Below, in pieces: positions 27,555 to 36,724 of a DNA stretch of 64,000 nucleotides; position 1 is the first letter of the stretch, and every line of letters starts with the position of its first letter. The notes beneath the pieces were generated by a model. It saw nothing but the letters and a program-made list of their open reading frames with translations, searched no databases and was not told where the DNA came from. The stretch covers positions 62,001-126,000 of the forward strand of contig CANREM010000003.1 in NCBI GenBank assembly GCA_947629675.1, in the 5' to 3' direction. Position numbers and translations under genes: made by a program. This stretch comes from an uncultured Clostridia bacterium (GTDB taxonomy: Bacteria > Bacillota > Clostridia > Christensenellales > Borkfalkiaceae).

Positions 27555-28288
27555 CCGTTCAACTCCTTCCATAGTATTTCGAACCACCCCGAAAAGCCGC
27601 TCATCTCCCTTCTCCGCATGGGATTTTTTTCGCCGCCGAAGTCGAGGGTGTGTTCGTGTGTCACGCGGGCGGGACGGGGGGAGAGGACGAGGACGCGGTC
27701 TGCAAGAGAGATCGCCTCCGAGATGTCGTGGGTGATGAGAAGGGCGGTCTTTCCCTCGCTCCGGATGATCTCCGCGACGTCCTCCGTCACGTTGAGGCGG
27801 GTCTGATAGTCGAGCGCGGAGAAGGGTTCATCGAGAAGGAGCAGATCGGGATCCGTCGCGAGCGTACGGATGAGCGCGGCGCGCTGCCGCATGCCGCCCG
27901 AGAGCTGCGAAGGATAGCTCTGCAAGAAGTCTCCCAGCCCGTATTTCTCCGCGAGGGCGCGGGCGCGAAGGCGGTTTTCCTCCGTATTTTGATGTTTGAT
28001 CTCGAGCGGAAGATAGATATTTTTTTCGATCGTGCGCCAGCGGAAGAGTTCATCCTTTTGCAGCATATATCCGCAGCTTCCGTGGCGTTCGATGCTTCCC
28101 GAGGAGGGCTTGAGAAGCCCCGCCGCAAGGGAGAGGAGGGTGGTCTTTCCGCACCCCGATGGGCCGATGACGGCGACAAACTCTCCCTCGGAGACAGTAA
28201 AGCTGAGTCCTTCCGCCGCCTTGGTCTCCCCGCGGGCAGTGTGATAGATGAGGGATACATCGGAAAAGAGCAGCATTTCCTTTTTCAT
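27551..28288 (-). CDS. ABC transporter ATP-binding protein (SsuB/TauB/ThiZ type)
   Basis: A 245-residue ATPase. Walker A is GPSGCGKTTLLSLAAGLL, the Q-loop CGYMLQKDELFRWRTIEKN, the signature QLSGGMRQRAALIRTLA, Walker B LLLLDEPFSALD and the switch histidine ITHDISEAISLADRVLVL. The start at 28288 is set by GGAAGGTTTGCAT; an upstream TTG is less likely. It lies between the binding-protein and permease genes in one operon and energises import. Confidence 0.92.
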   Translation of the reverse strand: MKKEMLLFSDVSLIYHTARGETKAAEGLSFTVSEGEFVAVIGPSGCGKTTLLSLAAGLLKPSSGSIERHGSCGYMLQKDELFRWRTIEKNIYLPLEIKHQNTEENRLRARALAEKYGLGDFLQSYPSQLSGGMRQRAALIRTLATDPDLLLLDEPFSALDYQTRLNVTEDVAEIIRSEGKTALLITHDISEAISLADRVLVLSPRPARVTHEHTLDFGGEKNPMRRREMSGFSGWFEILWKELNG

Positions 28289-28318
28289 ATGCAAACCTTC
28301 CGTAAGTAATTTAGAGAA

Positions 28319-29323
28319 CTATTTTTTGAGGGCTGCGTATACCTCTTCTACATAGCTGTTATCGACAAAGAGGGAATAATCCGCCCGCTCGGGGAGTTCT
28401 CCCGCCGAGGCAATGATGTCCTGAAGGCGTTCGAAACTCTCTTTCGTCATCACCATGTCCGTCGCCCACGAATCGATGCGCTGATAGTTGCCGATGCCTG
28501 TCGCAAGCGATTCGAGGGAGGTATCCGCAAAGTGCTTCTGAAGGTAGGGCGCGATCGTCTCGGGCGTGCTGTTTTGGGCAAATTCCACCCCCCTGAGCAT
28601 TGCGCGCAAAAATCCCTTTGCGGTCTCTTCATGTTTTTGGAGCCATGAGCGTTTTGCGATAAAGCTCGTATAGGGGACGACGCCGCTCTGTGATCCTACC
28701 GCCGCGACGATGTAGCCCTTGTTCTGCGCCTGCACGTCGGAGGCGGTCGGCTCGAACATCGTACAATATTCCGCCGTTCCCTCGATGAAGGCCGCGGTCA
28801 TGTTGTTGAAGGAGACGTCGAAGTTGAGTTTGATATCCTTGTCGGTAAAGCCGTGTTCGCGCAGGATATATTCGAAAGTCATCGCGGGGACGCCGCCCTG
28901 GCGGCCGGCTAAGATCTCCTTACCCTTGAGGCTCTCCCAGGTAAAGGTATCCGCTTCATCCTTTCTCGAGACGAGGAAGGAGCCGTCACGCTGCGTCAGC
29001 TGTCCGAAGACGGTGGGAATATCCTTCGTGCCGCCGAGGGCGACATAGAGGGCAGCTTCGGGGCCGCAGAACCCAATCTCCGCACCGCCGGAAAGCACCG
29101 CCGCCATCGTACTGTCCGCACCGCCGCCGTTGGTAAATTGGATCTTGATCCCTTCCTCCTCGAAATATCCGAGGGAATCCGCGAGATACATCGGGGCATA
29201 GAAGATGGAATGGGTAACTTCGTTGAGACGGATGGTTTTGAGTCCGTCGCTTTCTCCGCCGCAGGCGGAGAGGGGAAGGAGGGCAAATAAGGCCGCTCCC
29301 AAAATTGCAAATGTTTTTTTCAT
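28319..29323 (-). CDS. ABC transporter substrate-binding lipoprotein (NMT1/SsuA-like)
   Basis: A 334-residue lipoprotein; signal peptide MKKTFAILGAALFALLPLSA with C21 as lipidation site. The mature part has the NMT1/THI5-like fold: IRLNEVTHSIFYAPMYLADS, LGYFEEEGIKIQFTN, GGADSTMAAVLSGGAEIGFC and GPEAALYVALGGTK. ACGGAGCGTTCT supplies the ribosome site. It heads the binding protein-ATPase-permease operon on the minus strand. No TPP or other riboswitch-like leader was seen, so a thiamine-precursor role has no regulatory support; sulfonate or another small anion is equally likely. Confidence 0.85.
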   Translation of the reverse strand: MKKTFAILGAALFALLPLSACGGESDGLKTIRLNEVTHSIFYAPMYLADSLGYFEEEGIKIQFTNGGGADSTMAAVLSGGAEIGFCGPEAALYVALGGTKDIPTVFGQLTQRDGSFLVSRKDEADTFTWESLKGKEILAGRQGGVPAMTFEYILREHGFTDKDIKLNFDVSFNNMTAAFIEGTAEYCTMFEPTASDVQAQNKGYIVAAVGSQSGVVPYTSFIAKRSWLQKHEETAKGFLRAMLRGVEFAQNSTPETIAPYLQKHFADTSLESLATGIGNYQRIDSWATDMVMTKESFERLQDIIASAGELPERADYSLFVDNSYVEEVYAALKK

Positions 29324-29374
29324 AGAACGCTCCGTAAAATTGGAATAATATATCTTATGAAGGCGAGCGTTTAA

Positions 29375-29403
29375 TTGACAACGCAAAAAATTTGCGGTAT
29401 AAT
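29375..29403 (+). promoter_or_regulatory. valS promoter
   Basis: TTGACA (29375-29380), 17-base spacer, TATAAT (29398-29403). Leader about 25 bases, too short for a T-box. The complement of the same region (TTGTCA at 29381-29376) could be the -35 of the divergent ABC operon. Confidence 0.8.
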
Positions 29404-29434
29404 CAAACGGTAGTACATTTTTAAGAGATGGTTT

Positions 29435-32083
29435 ATGAAGGAAATGCAGACAACGTATACCCCCGGGCAATTCGAGGATGCGATCTACGAAAAATGGCTT
29501 AAAAGCGGCGCGTTTTCCGCAAAGATCGACCCCGACAAAGTCCCTTTCACCGTGATGATGCCGCCCCCCAACGTGACGGGGCAGCTGCACATCGGGCACG
29601 CCCTCGACGAGACGATGCAGGATATCGTCGTACGTTTCAAGCGCATGCAGGGATATGCCGTATTATGGCAGCCCGGCGTTGACCACGCCTCCCTTGCCAC
29701 AGAGCATAAGATCGTCGAAAAACTCCGCGAAGAGGGGACAACGAAGGAAGAACTCGGAAGAGAAGAGTTTCTGAGAAGGGCCTGGGCATGGAAGGAGCAG
29801 TACGGCGGCAGGATCGTCGAACAGCTCAAAAAGCTCGGCTCCTCCTGCGACTGGTCGCGTCTCGCCTTTACGATGGATGAGAAATGTTCGCGTGCCGTCC
29901 GCGAGGCCTTCTTCCGCCTCTACGAAGCGGGGCTGATCTACCGCGGGAGCCGTATCATCAATTGGTGTCCCGACTGCAAGACCGCCCTCTCCGACGAGGA
30001 GGTCTCTTGGTCGGAGGATGCGGGGCATTTCTGGTACTTCAAATATCCCGTCGAGGGTTCGGATGAATTTCTGACGATCGCCACGACCCGTCCCGAGACG
30101 ATGCTCGGCGATACGGCCGTCGCCGTCAATCCCGCGGACAAGCGGTATGCCTCTCTCGTCGGAAAGACGCTCATCCTTCCCCTTGTCGGAAGAAGGATCC
30201 CCGTCGTCGCAGACAGCTATGTCGATCCCGCATTCGGAACGGGTGCGGTGAAGATCACCCCCGCACATGACCCCAACGACTTCGAAGTGGGCCTTCGCCA
30301 CGATCTTCCCATGATCCGCATCTTGAATGATGACGGAACGATCAACAAGGAGGGGGGCGTCTATGAGGGCCTCGACCGCTATGAGGCGAGACGCCGCATC
30401 GTCGAGGACATGGAAAAGGAGGGGCTTCTCCTAAAAGTCGAGGCGCACACCCACAACGTGGGGCATTGCCACAGGTGCAATGCGACGCTCGAGCCGCTCG
30501 TCTCCAAGCAGTGGTTCGTCTCCATGCAGACGCTTGCAAAGCCCGCCATCGACGCGGTCGCCAAGAACAAGACGAAGTTCACCCCCGACCGTTTTGCGAA
30601 AATATATTATAATTGGCTGGAAAATATCCGCGATTGGTGCATCTCCCGCCAGCTTTGGTGGGGACACAGGATCCCCGTCTGGTACTGCGCGGATTGCGGC
30701 GCGGAAGTGGTCACCCCCAAGGACGACCCGACCGTCTGCCCGCACTGCGGCGGCACAAATCTTTCGCAGGATGAGGACTGCCTCGACACATGGTTCTCCT
30801 CCGCGCTCTGGCCGTTCTCCACGCTCGGCTGGCCGGAAGAGACGCCCGAGTATAAATACTTCTACCCGACCGACGTCCTCGTCACGGGGTACGACATCAT
30901 CCCGTTCTGGGTGATGCGCATGATGGTCTCTGGCCTTCGCTACACGAAGAAGGTCCCGTTCCGCGACGTCCTCATCCACGGCCTTTTGCGCGACGATCAG
31001 GGGCGGAAGATGTCCAAATCTCTCGGCAACGGCGTGGATCCCATCGAAGTCATTCAAAATTACGGTGCGGATTCTCTCCGCCTCGCCCTCATCTCGGGCG
31101 TGGCACCCGGCAACGACACCCGCATCTCCAATGCGAAATTCGAGGCCTCGCGCAACTTCCTCAACAAGATCTGGAATGCCTCCCGCTTTGTCCTCATGAA
31201 CGTCAAAGAGGAGATCTCGGAGGACCTTTCCAAGGTCAAACTGCAGCCCGCAGACCGCTGGATCATCTCACATCTCATGACGACGGTGCGCGAAGTCACC
31301 CTCGCCCTGCAAAAGTACGACCTCGGCATCGCCGCCGACAAGGTGATGTCCTTCGCGTGGGAGGACTTCTGCGATTGGTATATCGAACTCTCCAAACCCG
31401 CCCTCTATGGGACGGACGATGAGCGCAGACGGCAGACGCTTTCCGTTCTCCTCTTCGTATTGAGGAATACACTGAAACTTCTGCACCCGTTCGCTCCCTT
31501 CATCACAGAGGAGATCTGGAGCTATCTTCCGGGCAACGAAGGCCTCATCCTCACGGCGGATTTCCCGCGGTATAATTCCCGTCTTGCCTACCGCGAGGAG
31601 GCGAAGTCCTTCGAGGGCATCATCGAACTCATCAAGGCCATCCGTGCCATCAAAGTCTCGGTGAACTGTCCGCCCGCAAAGAAGGTACACGTCTATCTCG
31701 TCACCGATCCCCGTCAGCTGCAGGGGGTAAAGCGGCTCGTCGGCCTCAACAAGCAGTCCATTCTTCGTCTCGCGGGAGCGAGCGAGGTGGAGTTTTCGGA
31801 GAGCGGCGAAGCGGCAGGGGATAAGACGGTCTCGCAGGTCGTCTCCATTGCCCACATCTTTGTGCCGCTCGGAGAACTTGTCAATATCGAGGAAGAGCGC
31901 GCCCGCATCCAGAAGGAGCTTTTGAAGGTGGAGGAGGAGATCGCCCGCGCAAGCGGCAAACTCGCCAATCAGAACTTTGTTGCAAAGGCTCCCAAAAAAC
32001 TTGTGGACGACGAGCGGGCGAAGCTTGAGAAATACATGGATATGAAGCAAAAGCTCGCTGTCCGTCTCGCCGCGCTCGCATAA
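29435..32083 (+). CDS. valS: Valyl-tRNA synthetase
   Basis: An 882-residue class I synthetase. HIGH is in PPPNVTGQLHIGHALDETM; the editing domain has ATTRPETMLGDTAVAVNP and GTGAVKITPAHDPNDFEVG; a zinc-ribbon pair CPDCKTALSDEE is followed by CADCGAEVVTP and CPHCGGTN. The KMSKS loop is DDQGRKMSKSLGNGVDP. The C-terminal coiled coil (EEERARIQKELLKVEEEIAR) clamps tRNA, as usual in ValRS. The catalytic core is complete. It has its own promoter and may be cotranscribed with adhE, which starts 45 bases after the stop. Confidence 0.97.
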   Translation: MKEMQTTYTPGQFEDAIYEKWLKSGAFSAKIDPDKVPFTVMMPPPNVTGQLHIGHALDETMQDIVVRFKRMQGYAVLWQPGVDHASLATEHKIVEKLREEGTTKEELGREEFLRRAWAWKEQYGGRIVEQLKKLGSSCDWSRLAFTMDEKCSRAVREAFFRLYEAGLIYRGSRIINWCPDCKTALSDEEVSWSEDAGHFWYFKYPVEGSDEFLTIATTRPETMLGDTAVAVNPADKRYASLVGKTLILPLVGRRIPVVADSYVDPAFGTGAVKITPAHDPNDFEVGLRHDLPMIRILNDDGTINKEGGVYEGLDRYEARRRIVEDMEKEGLLLKVEAHTHNVGHCHRCNATLEPLVSKQWFVSMQTLAKPAIDAVAKNKTKFTPDRFAKIYYNWLENIRDWCISRQLWWGHRIPVWYCADCGAEVVTPKDDPTVCPHCGGTNLSQDEDCLDTWFSSALWPFSTLGWPEETPEYKYFYPTDVLVTGYDIIPFWVMRMMVSGLRYTKKVPFRDVLIHGLLRDDQGRKMSKSLGNGVDPIEVIQNYGADSLRLALISGVAPGNDTRISNAKFEASRNFLNKIWNASRFVLMNVKEEISEDLSKVKLQPADRWIISHLMTTVREVTLALQKYDLGIAADKVMSFAWEDFCDWYIELSKPALYGTDDERRRQTLSVLLFVLRNTLKLLHPFAPFITEEIWSYLPGNEGLILTADFPRYNSRLAYREEAKSFEGIIELIKAIRAIKVSVNCPPAKKVHVYLVTDPRQLQGVKRLVGLNKQSILRLAGASEVEFSESGEAAGDKTVSQVVSIAHIFVPLGELVNIEEERARIQKELLKVEEEIARASGKLANQNFVAKAPKKLVDDERAKLEKYMDMKQKLAVRLAALA

Positions 32084-32128
32084 ATAAAGTACACTTCTTT
32101 TAGCCATCTTTATGGAATGGAGGAAAGC

Positions 32129-34744
32129 ATGAAAGACTTCATCGTAAACGATGAGGGGACCCTCGAAAAGCTGCTCGCAAGAGTGCGCGCCGCGCAAAGG
32201 AAGTTCTCCACCTATTCGCAGGAACAGGTGGACGAGATCTTCTACCGCGCCGCACTCGCAGCAAACAAGGCCCGCATCCCGCTCGCCAAAATGGCGGTGG
32301 AGGAGACGGGCATGGGCGTCGTCGAGGACAAGGTCATCAAAAATCATTATGCCTCCGAATATATCTACAACGCCTATAAAAACACCAAGACCTGCGGGGT
32401 CATCGAACACGACGAGGGGTTCGGCTTCACCCGCATCGCGGAGCCGATCGGCGTTATCGCCGCCATCATCCCGACGACGAATCCCACTTCGACCGCGATC
32501 TTTAAGGCCCTCATCTGCCTGAAAACGCGCAACGGGCTTGTCATTTCACCCCATCCGCGCGCAAAGAATAGCACCATCGAGGCGGCAAGGATCGTCCTCG
32601 AGGCGGCAGTCGAGGCGGGTGCGCCCGAGGACATCATCGGCTGGATCGATATGCCGACCGTTCCGCTCTCCGCCATGGTCATGCGCGAGGCGGATATGAT
32701 CCTTGCGACGGGTGGCTCGGGCATGGTGAAGGCGGCATATACTTCGGGAAAACCCGCCCTCGGCGTGGGCGCGGGGAATACGCCCGCCGTCATCCATTCT
32801 TCGGCGGACATACGGCTTGCCGCCTCCTCCATTCTGCATTCCAAGACCTTCGACAACGGCATGATCTGCGCCTCGGAACAGTCTGTCATCGTCATGGACG
32901 AGGTGTACGAAGCCTTCAAGAAGGAGATGATGCTCCGTGGAGCGTACTTCCTCTCCGAAGAGGAGACGGAAAAGGTGCGGGGGACGATGTTCATAAACGG
33001 CGGCCTCAATTCCCGCATCGTCGGCCAGACGGCAAAGACCATTGCCTCGCTCGCGGGTTTTGAAGTGCCCGCTACGACAAAAGTTCTCGTCGGCGAAGTG
33101 GAGAGCGTGGACTTTTCCGAGCCGTTCGCCCACGAGAAGCTCTCGCCCGTGCTTGCGATGTATCATGCAAAGACCTTCGAAGATGCCGTAAAAAAGGCGG
33201 AACATCTCATCGAGGACGGCGGCCTCGGCCACACTTCCTCCCTCTTTATCGATGTTCACAAGCATAGGGAGGAGGTCGAATATTTCGCATCAATTCTCAA
33301 AACTTGCCGTATCGTCCTCAATACGCCCTCCTCGCACGGCGGGATCGGGGATCTGTATAACTTCAAATTTGCACCCTCACTGACGCTCGGATGCGGCTCG
33401 TGGGGCGGGAATTCCGTCTCCGAAAACGTGGGCGTCAAGCACCTCATCAATATCAAAACCGTTGCGGAAAGGAAGGAAAATATGCTTTGGCTCAGAACAC
33501 CCGAAAAGGTCTATTTCAAGCGCGGCTGCCTCGGCGTCGCCCTCAGGGAACTCAAAGAGGAATATGCGAAAAAGCGGGCATTCATCGTCACGGATAAATT
33601 CCTCTTCGAGAGCGGCTTCACAAAGCGTGCGACGGACATTCTCGACGAGAACGGCATCATCCATGAAACTTTTTCCGGCGTCACGCCCGACCCCACCCTC
33701 GCCTGTGCGAAGGAAGGGCTTGCCCGCATGCGGGAGTTTGCCCCTGACGTCATCATCGCGGTGGGAGGCGGTTCGCCCATGGACGCCGCAAAGATCATGT
33801 GGGTGATGTACGAACATCCCGAAGCGGACTTCGAGGACATGGCGATGCGCTTTTCGGACATCAGAAAGCGCGTCTATAAGTTCCCGCATATGGGGGATAA
33901 AGCCCTGTTTGTCGCCATTCCCACGACTGCGGGCACGGGGAGCGAAGTGACGCCCTTTGCCGTCATCACGGACGAAAAGACGGGCGGCAAATACCCGCTC
34001 GCCGATTACGAACTCATGCCCGACATGGCAATCGTAGACGCCGACCTCATGATGAATATCCCGAGGGGCCTCACGGCGGCATCGGGCATCGACGCTCTGA
34101 GCCACGCCCTCGAGGCGATTGCCTCCGTCATGGCGACGGATTTTACGAACGGCATGGCGAAGGAGGCCGCAAAGCTTCTCTTCGAATTTCTGCCCCGCGC
34201 ATACGAGAAAGGGGCGGAGGACGTGGAGGCGCGTGAACGCGTAGCAAACGCCGCGACGATCGCGGGCATTGCCTTTGCAAACGCCTTCCTCGGCGTCAGC
34301 CACTCGATGGCACACAAACTCGGGGCATATTTCCATATTGCTCACGGCGTCGCGAACGCCCTCATGCTCGAGGAGGTCATCCGCTTTAACAGCGCGGACG
34401 CGCCCACGAAGATGGGTACCTTCCCGCAGTACGCCTATCCGCAGTGCAAGCAGCGTTATGCGGATCTCGCCCGCTATGTCGGCCTCGAAGGGGAGACGGA
34501 CGACGAGCTTGTAGAGGCTCTCATTGCAAAGGTAAAGGAGCTTCGCTCGGCGATCGGCATCCATGCGACCATCCGCGAAGAGCTCGAGGGGAAAATCTCG
34601 GAGGAGGAATTTCTTGCAAAGCTCGACGAGATGTCGGAAGCCGCCTTCGACGACCAATGCACGGGCGCGAATCCCCGGTACCCGCTCATCTCCGAGATCA
34701 AAGAGATGTACCTGAATGCCTACTACGGGAGAGATAAAAAATAA
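32129..34744 (+). CDS. adhE: Bifunctional acetaldehyde-CoA/alcohol dehydrogenase
   Basis: An 871-residue fermentation enzyme reducing acetyl-CoA via acetaldehyde to ethanol with NADH. The aldehyde dehydrogenase half (residues about 1-440) has the catalytic cysteine in DNGMICASEQSVIV and the cofactor region GVGAGNTPAVI. After the linker, the iron alcohol dehydrogenase half shows AVGGGSPMDAAKIMWV, AIPTTAGTGSEVTPFAV, ASGIDALSHALEAIAS, and the metal histidines in SHSMAHKLGAYFHIAHGVA. The start at 32129 follows GGAGG by five bases; an ATG 12 bases upstream overlaps that site. Length is normal for AdhE. It indicates an anaerobic, ethanol-forming metabolism. Confidence 0.97.
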   Translation: MKDFIVNDEGTLEKLLARVRAAQRKFSTYSQEQVDEIFYRAALAANKARIPLAKMAVEETGMGVVEDKVIKNHYASEYIYNAYKNTKTCGVIEHDEGFGFTRIAEPIGVIAAIIPTTNPTSTAIFKALICLKTRNGLVISPHPRAKNSTIEAARIVLEAAVEAGAPEDIIGWIDMPTVPLSAMVMREADMILATGGSGMVKAAYTSGKPALGVGAGNTPAVIHSSADIRLAASSILHSKTFDNGMICASEQSVIVMDEVYEAFKKEMMLRGAYFLSEEETEKVRGTMFINGGLNSRIVGQTAKTIASLAGFEVPATTKVLVGEVESVDFSEPFAHEKLSPVLAMYHAKTFEDAVKKAEHLIEDGGLGHTSSLFIDVHKHREEVEYFASILKTCRIVLNTPSSHGGIGDLYNFKFAPSLTLGCGSWGGNSVSENVGVKHLINIKTVAERKENMLWLRTPEKVYFKRGCLGVALRELKEEYAKKRAFIVTDKFLFESGFTKRATDILDENGIIHETFSGVTPDPTLACAKEGLARMREFAPDVIIAVGGGSPMDAAKIMWVMYEHPEADFEDMAMRFSDIRKRVYKFPHMGDKALFVAIPTTAGTGSEVTPFAVITDEKTGGKYPLADYELMPDMAIVDADLMMNIPRGLTAASGIDALSHALEAIASVMATDFTNGMAKEAAKLLFEFLPRAYEKGAEDVEARERVANAATIAGIAFANAFLGVSHSMAHKLGAYFHIAHGVANALMLEEVIRFNSADAPTKMGTFPQYAYPQCKQRYADLARYVGLEGETDDELVEALIAKVKELRSAIGIHATIREELEGKISEEEFLAKLDEMSEAAFDDQCTGANPRYPLISEIKEMYLNAYYGRDKK

Positions 34745-34780
34745 AGGGGGGGAAATTCTCCTACTCAAGCGCGTTTGCAA

Positions 34781-34800
34781 AGTACTATGCGTGACATAAT
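34781..34800. repeat. Intergenic motif AGTACTATG-N5-CATAAT, copy 4
   Basis: AGTACTATGCGTGACATAAT. Its core TATGCG-T-GACATA is the exact reverse complement of the core of copy 2. It lies 37 bases after adhE. Confidence 0.75.
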
Positions 34801-34821
34801 ATATGAATTAAGGCATAATAT

Positions 34822-34849
34822 AAGCACCCTTTCGAGGGTGCTTAAGTTT
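34822..34849. terminator. Terminator between adhE and araC-type gene
   Basis: A perfect 9-bp stem AAGCACCCT/AGGGTGCTT with a TTCG loop, then AAGTTTT. It lies between convergent genes and can act for adhE; the A side may help the other strand. Confidence 0.7.
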
Positions 34850-34943
34850 TGCAACGAAAAATTTGTGTCGGTGGTATTGATATGAAATAAATGTGGTTCG
34901 CTCAAATTATATGTTCTCGTGGAATCAGCCACTTGTAGGGCGG

Positions 34944-35717
34944 TTATATCTTTTTCTCTTCAAAGATTTGTTTCCTGTTTTTTACGCGGTACTCCTCGGT
35001 GGTGACGGAGGCCTCCTTCTTGAATGCGCGTGACAATCGTTCTTCTGTTAGACCAACCTTCTTGGCTATTTCGGAGAGGGGAAGATCAGTTTCCGTAAGA
35101 AATTGTTTTGCCGCCTCAATGCGTTTTTTCTGCAACAACCTTGGGAGATTGCAATGAAATTCAGACTGCAGACAAATACGCAGAGAGTTGATGTCGGTAT
35201 CAAGTGCGCGACTAACAGATTGCAATGTCAGCTTATTACCTAAATTGGAGGAGATGTATTCCTCGAGCCTATCCTTTAGGCTCGAGTCTATGACGACAAC
35301 TTCTTTGAGGCAGGATTGAACACCGAAGGAGATGAGCGACAGGGCATCCCGGATGAAGATCTCATCGTAGACGGGCAAGCCGCTACGGAATTGTTTGACA
35401 TGGGGATTGGCGGTCTCCTCAAAGTAGAACCCGGAAAGCACGATGTAGGCAATGGTGATACCGTCGGAAAGAGTTTCGCCGATCACCTCCGAGGTCTTGT
35501 CGGCGAGAGGACGAATGGCGGGGTATCTCAAATTGGGAAGTTCGCGCCGTTTTTCCCAGGCCTCAGCCTGCTCCTCTGTTTCCACTCCCCCAGTCGTTTC
35601 AATGAGGCGAAATTGTGGGTCGAAAATGGAAACGGCCATATGCAGCAATGCTCCGATCTTTCCAAGCCAACCTTTAAGTCCGGAAGGATCTTGTGTATCA
35701 TATCGGACATAAATCAT
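34944..35717 (-). CDS. AraC-family regulator with degenerate PocR-like sensor
   Basis: A 257-residue protein. The C-terminal AraC DNA-binding region has SLKDRLEEYISSNLGNKLT, SVSRALDTDINSLRICLQ and SEIAKKVGLTEERLSRAFKK. The N-terminal region (WLGKIGALLHMAVSIFDPQF, then RYPAIRPLADKTSEVIGETL, then GITIAYIVLSGFYFEE) aligns by eye with the PocR sensor of the neighbouring regulator, but the PocR cysteines are missing. Start 35717 is 13 bases after the stop of the PocR-type gene, so they form one operon. The likely role is control of the divergent gal/ara genes; effector unknown. Confidence 0.8.
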   Translation of the reverse strand: MIYVRYDTQDPSGLKGWLGKIGALLHMAVSIFDPQFRLIETTGGVETEEQAEAWEKRRELPNLRYPAIRPLADKTSEVIGETLSDGITIAYIVLSGFYFEETANPHVKQFRSGLPVYDEIFIRDALSLISFGVQSCLKEVVVIDSSLKDRLEEYISSNLGNKLTLQSVSRALDTDINSLRICLQSEFHCNLPRLLQKKRIEAAKQFLTETDLPLSEIAKKVGLTEERLSRAFKKEASVTTEEYRVKNRKQIFEEKKI

Positions 35718-35730
35718 CTGTATTGCTTCC

Positions 35731-36567
35731 TTACTTGTGTTGTTTTCTGTATTGCATGGGCGTGATCCCCGCATTCATTTTCACCTTGAAAAATTGTGAA
35801 AAGACGCTCGGTTTGCTGAATCCAAGCTCATCGGAAATGACAGTTATGGGCTTCTTCGTGTTTGCAAGCATCTCTTGCGCGCGCTGGAAACGCACCCTGT
35901 CAATGTATTCGTGTGGCGTCGTCTTAAAATTTTTCTTAAAAAGGGCATAGAGTTCATGATAGGGGATATGAAGATCCGTACATATCGTCTCAACGGTGAT
36001 CTTATCCATCAGATGACTCTTGATGTATTCTTCAATTTGCTTTGTAAAAGTGTTTTGGATGGTGTGGAATAACCTTTCGTTACGGATATAACCTACGAAC
36101 ATTTTCAAAAGAAGAAGTGTGGACGTAAGCTCTTCTTTATCCAAAAGCTCAAGCCTATTCCAAAGTGTCATCATCTCATCTTTGTCAAGACCATATTTTT
36201 CTGCGGCTTCGATGACGGTTTCCTTGGAAGAATATTCTCCCCGTTCGTCACGGAATTTTCCGATCATGATATAGCCGACCAATGTATTATCGACATAGAT
36301 AGGCGTCACTGCTTCAGCGAGTCCTGCATGGCAACGATAAATATACGGCTCCGACTTTTTTTCGGATTCTTTTGCATGCCTTCGATTGCATTCTCTGCAT
36401 TTTTCAAGACGTATGGGATCGCTTTCGATGAGAGTACAATAATCTTCCCATTTCCCGACATCAAGCACTGGCTCCAATTCGTCGTTGAACAATGTAATGA
36501 CAACGTGCGTGATCTTGTAGAAGAGCGTCATTACTTCTTTGAGCTTTTCTAATTCATGCGTAGACAT
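35731..36567 (-). CDS. AraC-family regulator with PocR ligand-binding domain
   Basis: A 278-residue protein. Residues about 15-130 are a PocR sensory domain: ITLFNDELEPVLDVGKWEDY, CTLIESDPIRLEKCRECNRR, YRCHAGLAEAVTPIYVDNTL, GYIMIGKFRDERG. Its cysteine set (C-x-x-C within KCRECN, plus RCH) may bind a metal or small ligand. The C-terminal AraC double HTH includes EYIKSHLMDKITVETICTDL and ISDELGFSKPSVFSQFFKVK. No Shine-Dalgarno; the -10 box ends six bases before ATG, implying a leaderless mRNA. It heads the two-regulator operon that diverges from galT, so it probably senses galactose or arabinose metabolism. Confidence 0.88.
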   Translation of the reverse strand: MSTHELEKLKEVMTLFYKITHVVITLFNDELEPVLDVGKWEDYCTLIESDPIRLEKCRECNRRHAKESEKKSEPYIYRCHAGLAEAVTPIYVDNTLVGYIMIGKFRDERGEYSSKETVIEAAEKYGLDKDEMMTLWNRLELLDKEELTSTLLLLKMFVGYIRNERLFHTIQNTFTKQIEEYIKSHLMDKITVETICTDLHIPYHELYALFKKNFKTTPHEYIDRVRFQRAQEMLANTKKPITVISDELGFSKPSVFSQFFKVKMNAGITPMQYRKQHK

Positions 36568-36573
36568 AGTTCT

Positions 36574-36602
36574 ATTATAACACGTATTTTTTTATCTTGC
36601 AA
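36574..36602 (-). promoter_or_regulatory. Promoter of the PocR-AraC operon (leaderless)
   Basis: On the minus strand TTGCAA (36602-36597), 17-base spacer, TATAAT (36579-36574), then AGAACT and the ATG. Confidence 0.75.
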
Positions 36603-36724
36603 GAACGTAACAAGGATGCGAGAAAAAATATTTAGAAATCATATATTTTCATATCGAATCAGGGTAGAACAGAAAATATAGTTATGTTAAAATTCAAGTA
36701 CTATTTTTATAGGGCTATTAGAAG

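Noticed and set aside
29324-29400. A TPP riboswitch for the ABC operon
   Set aside because: No CUGAGA or ACYUGA element; leader too short.
29404-29434. A T-box leader for valS
   Set aside because: The promoter leaves only about 25 leader bases, with no T-box sequence or terminator.
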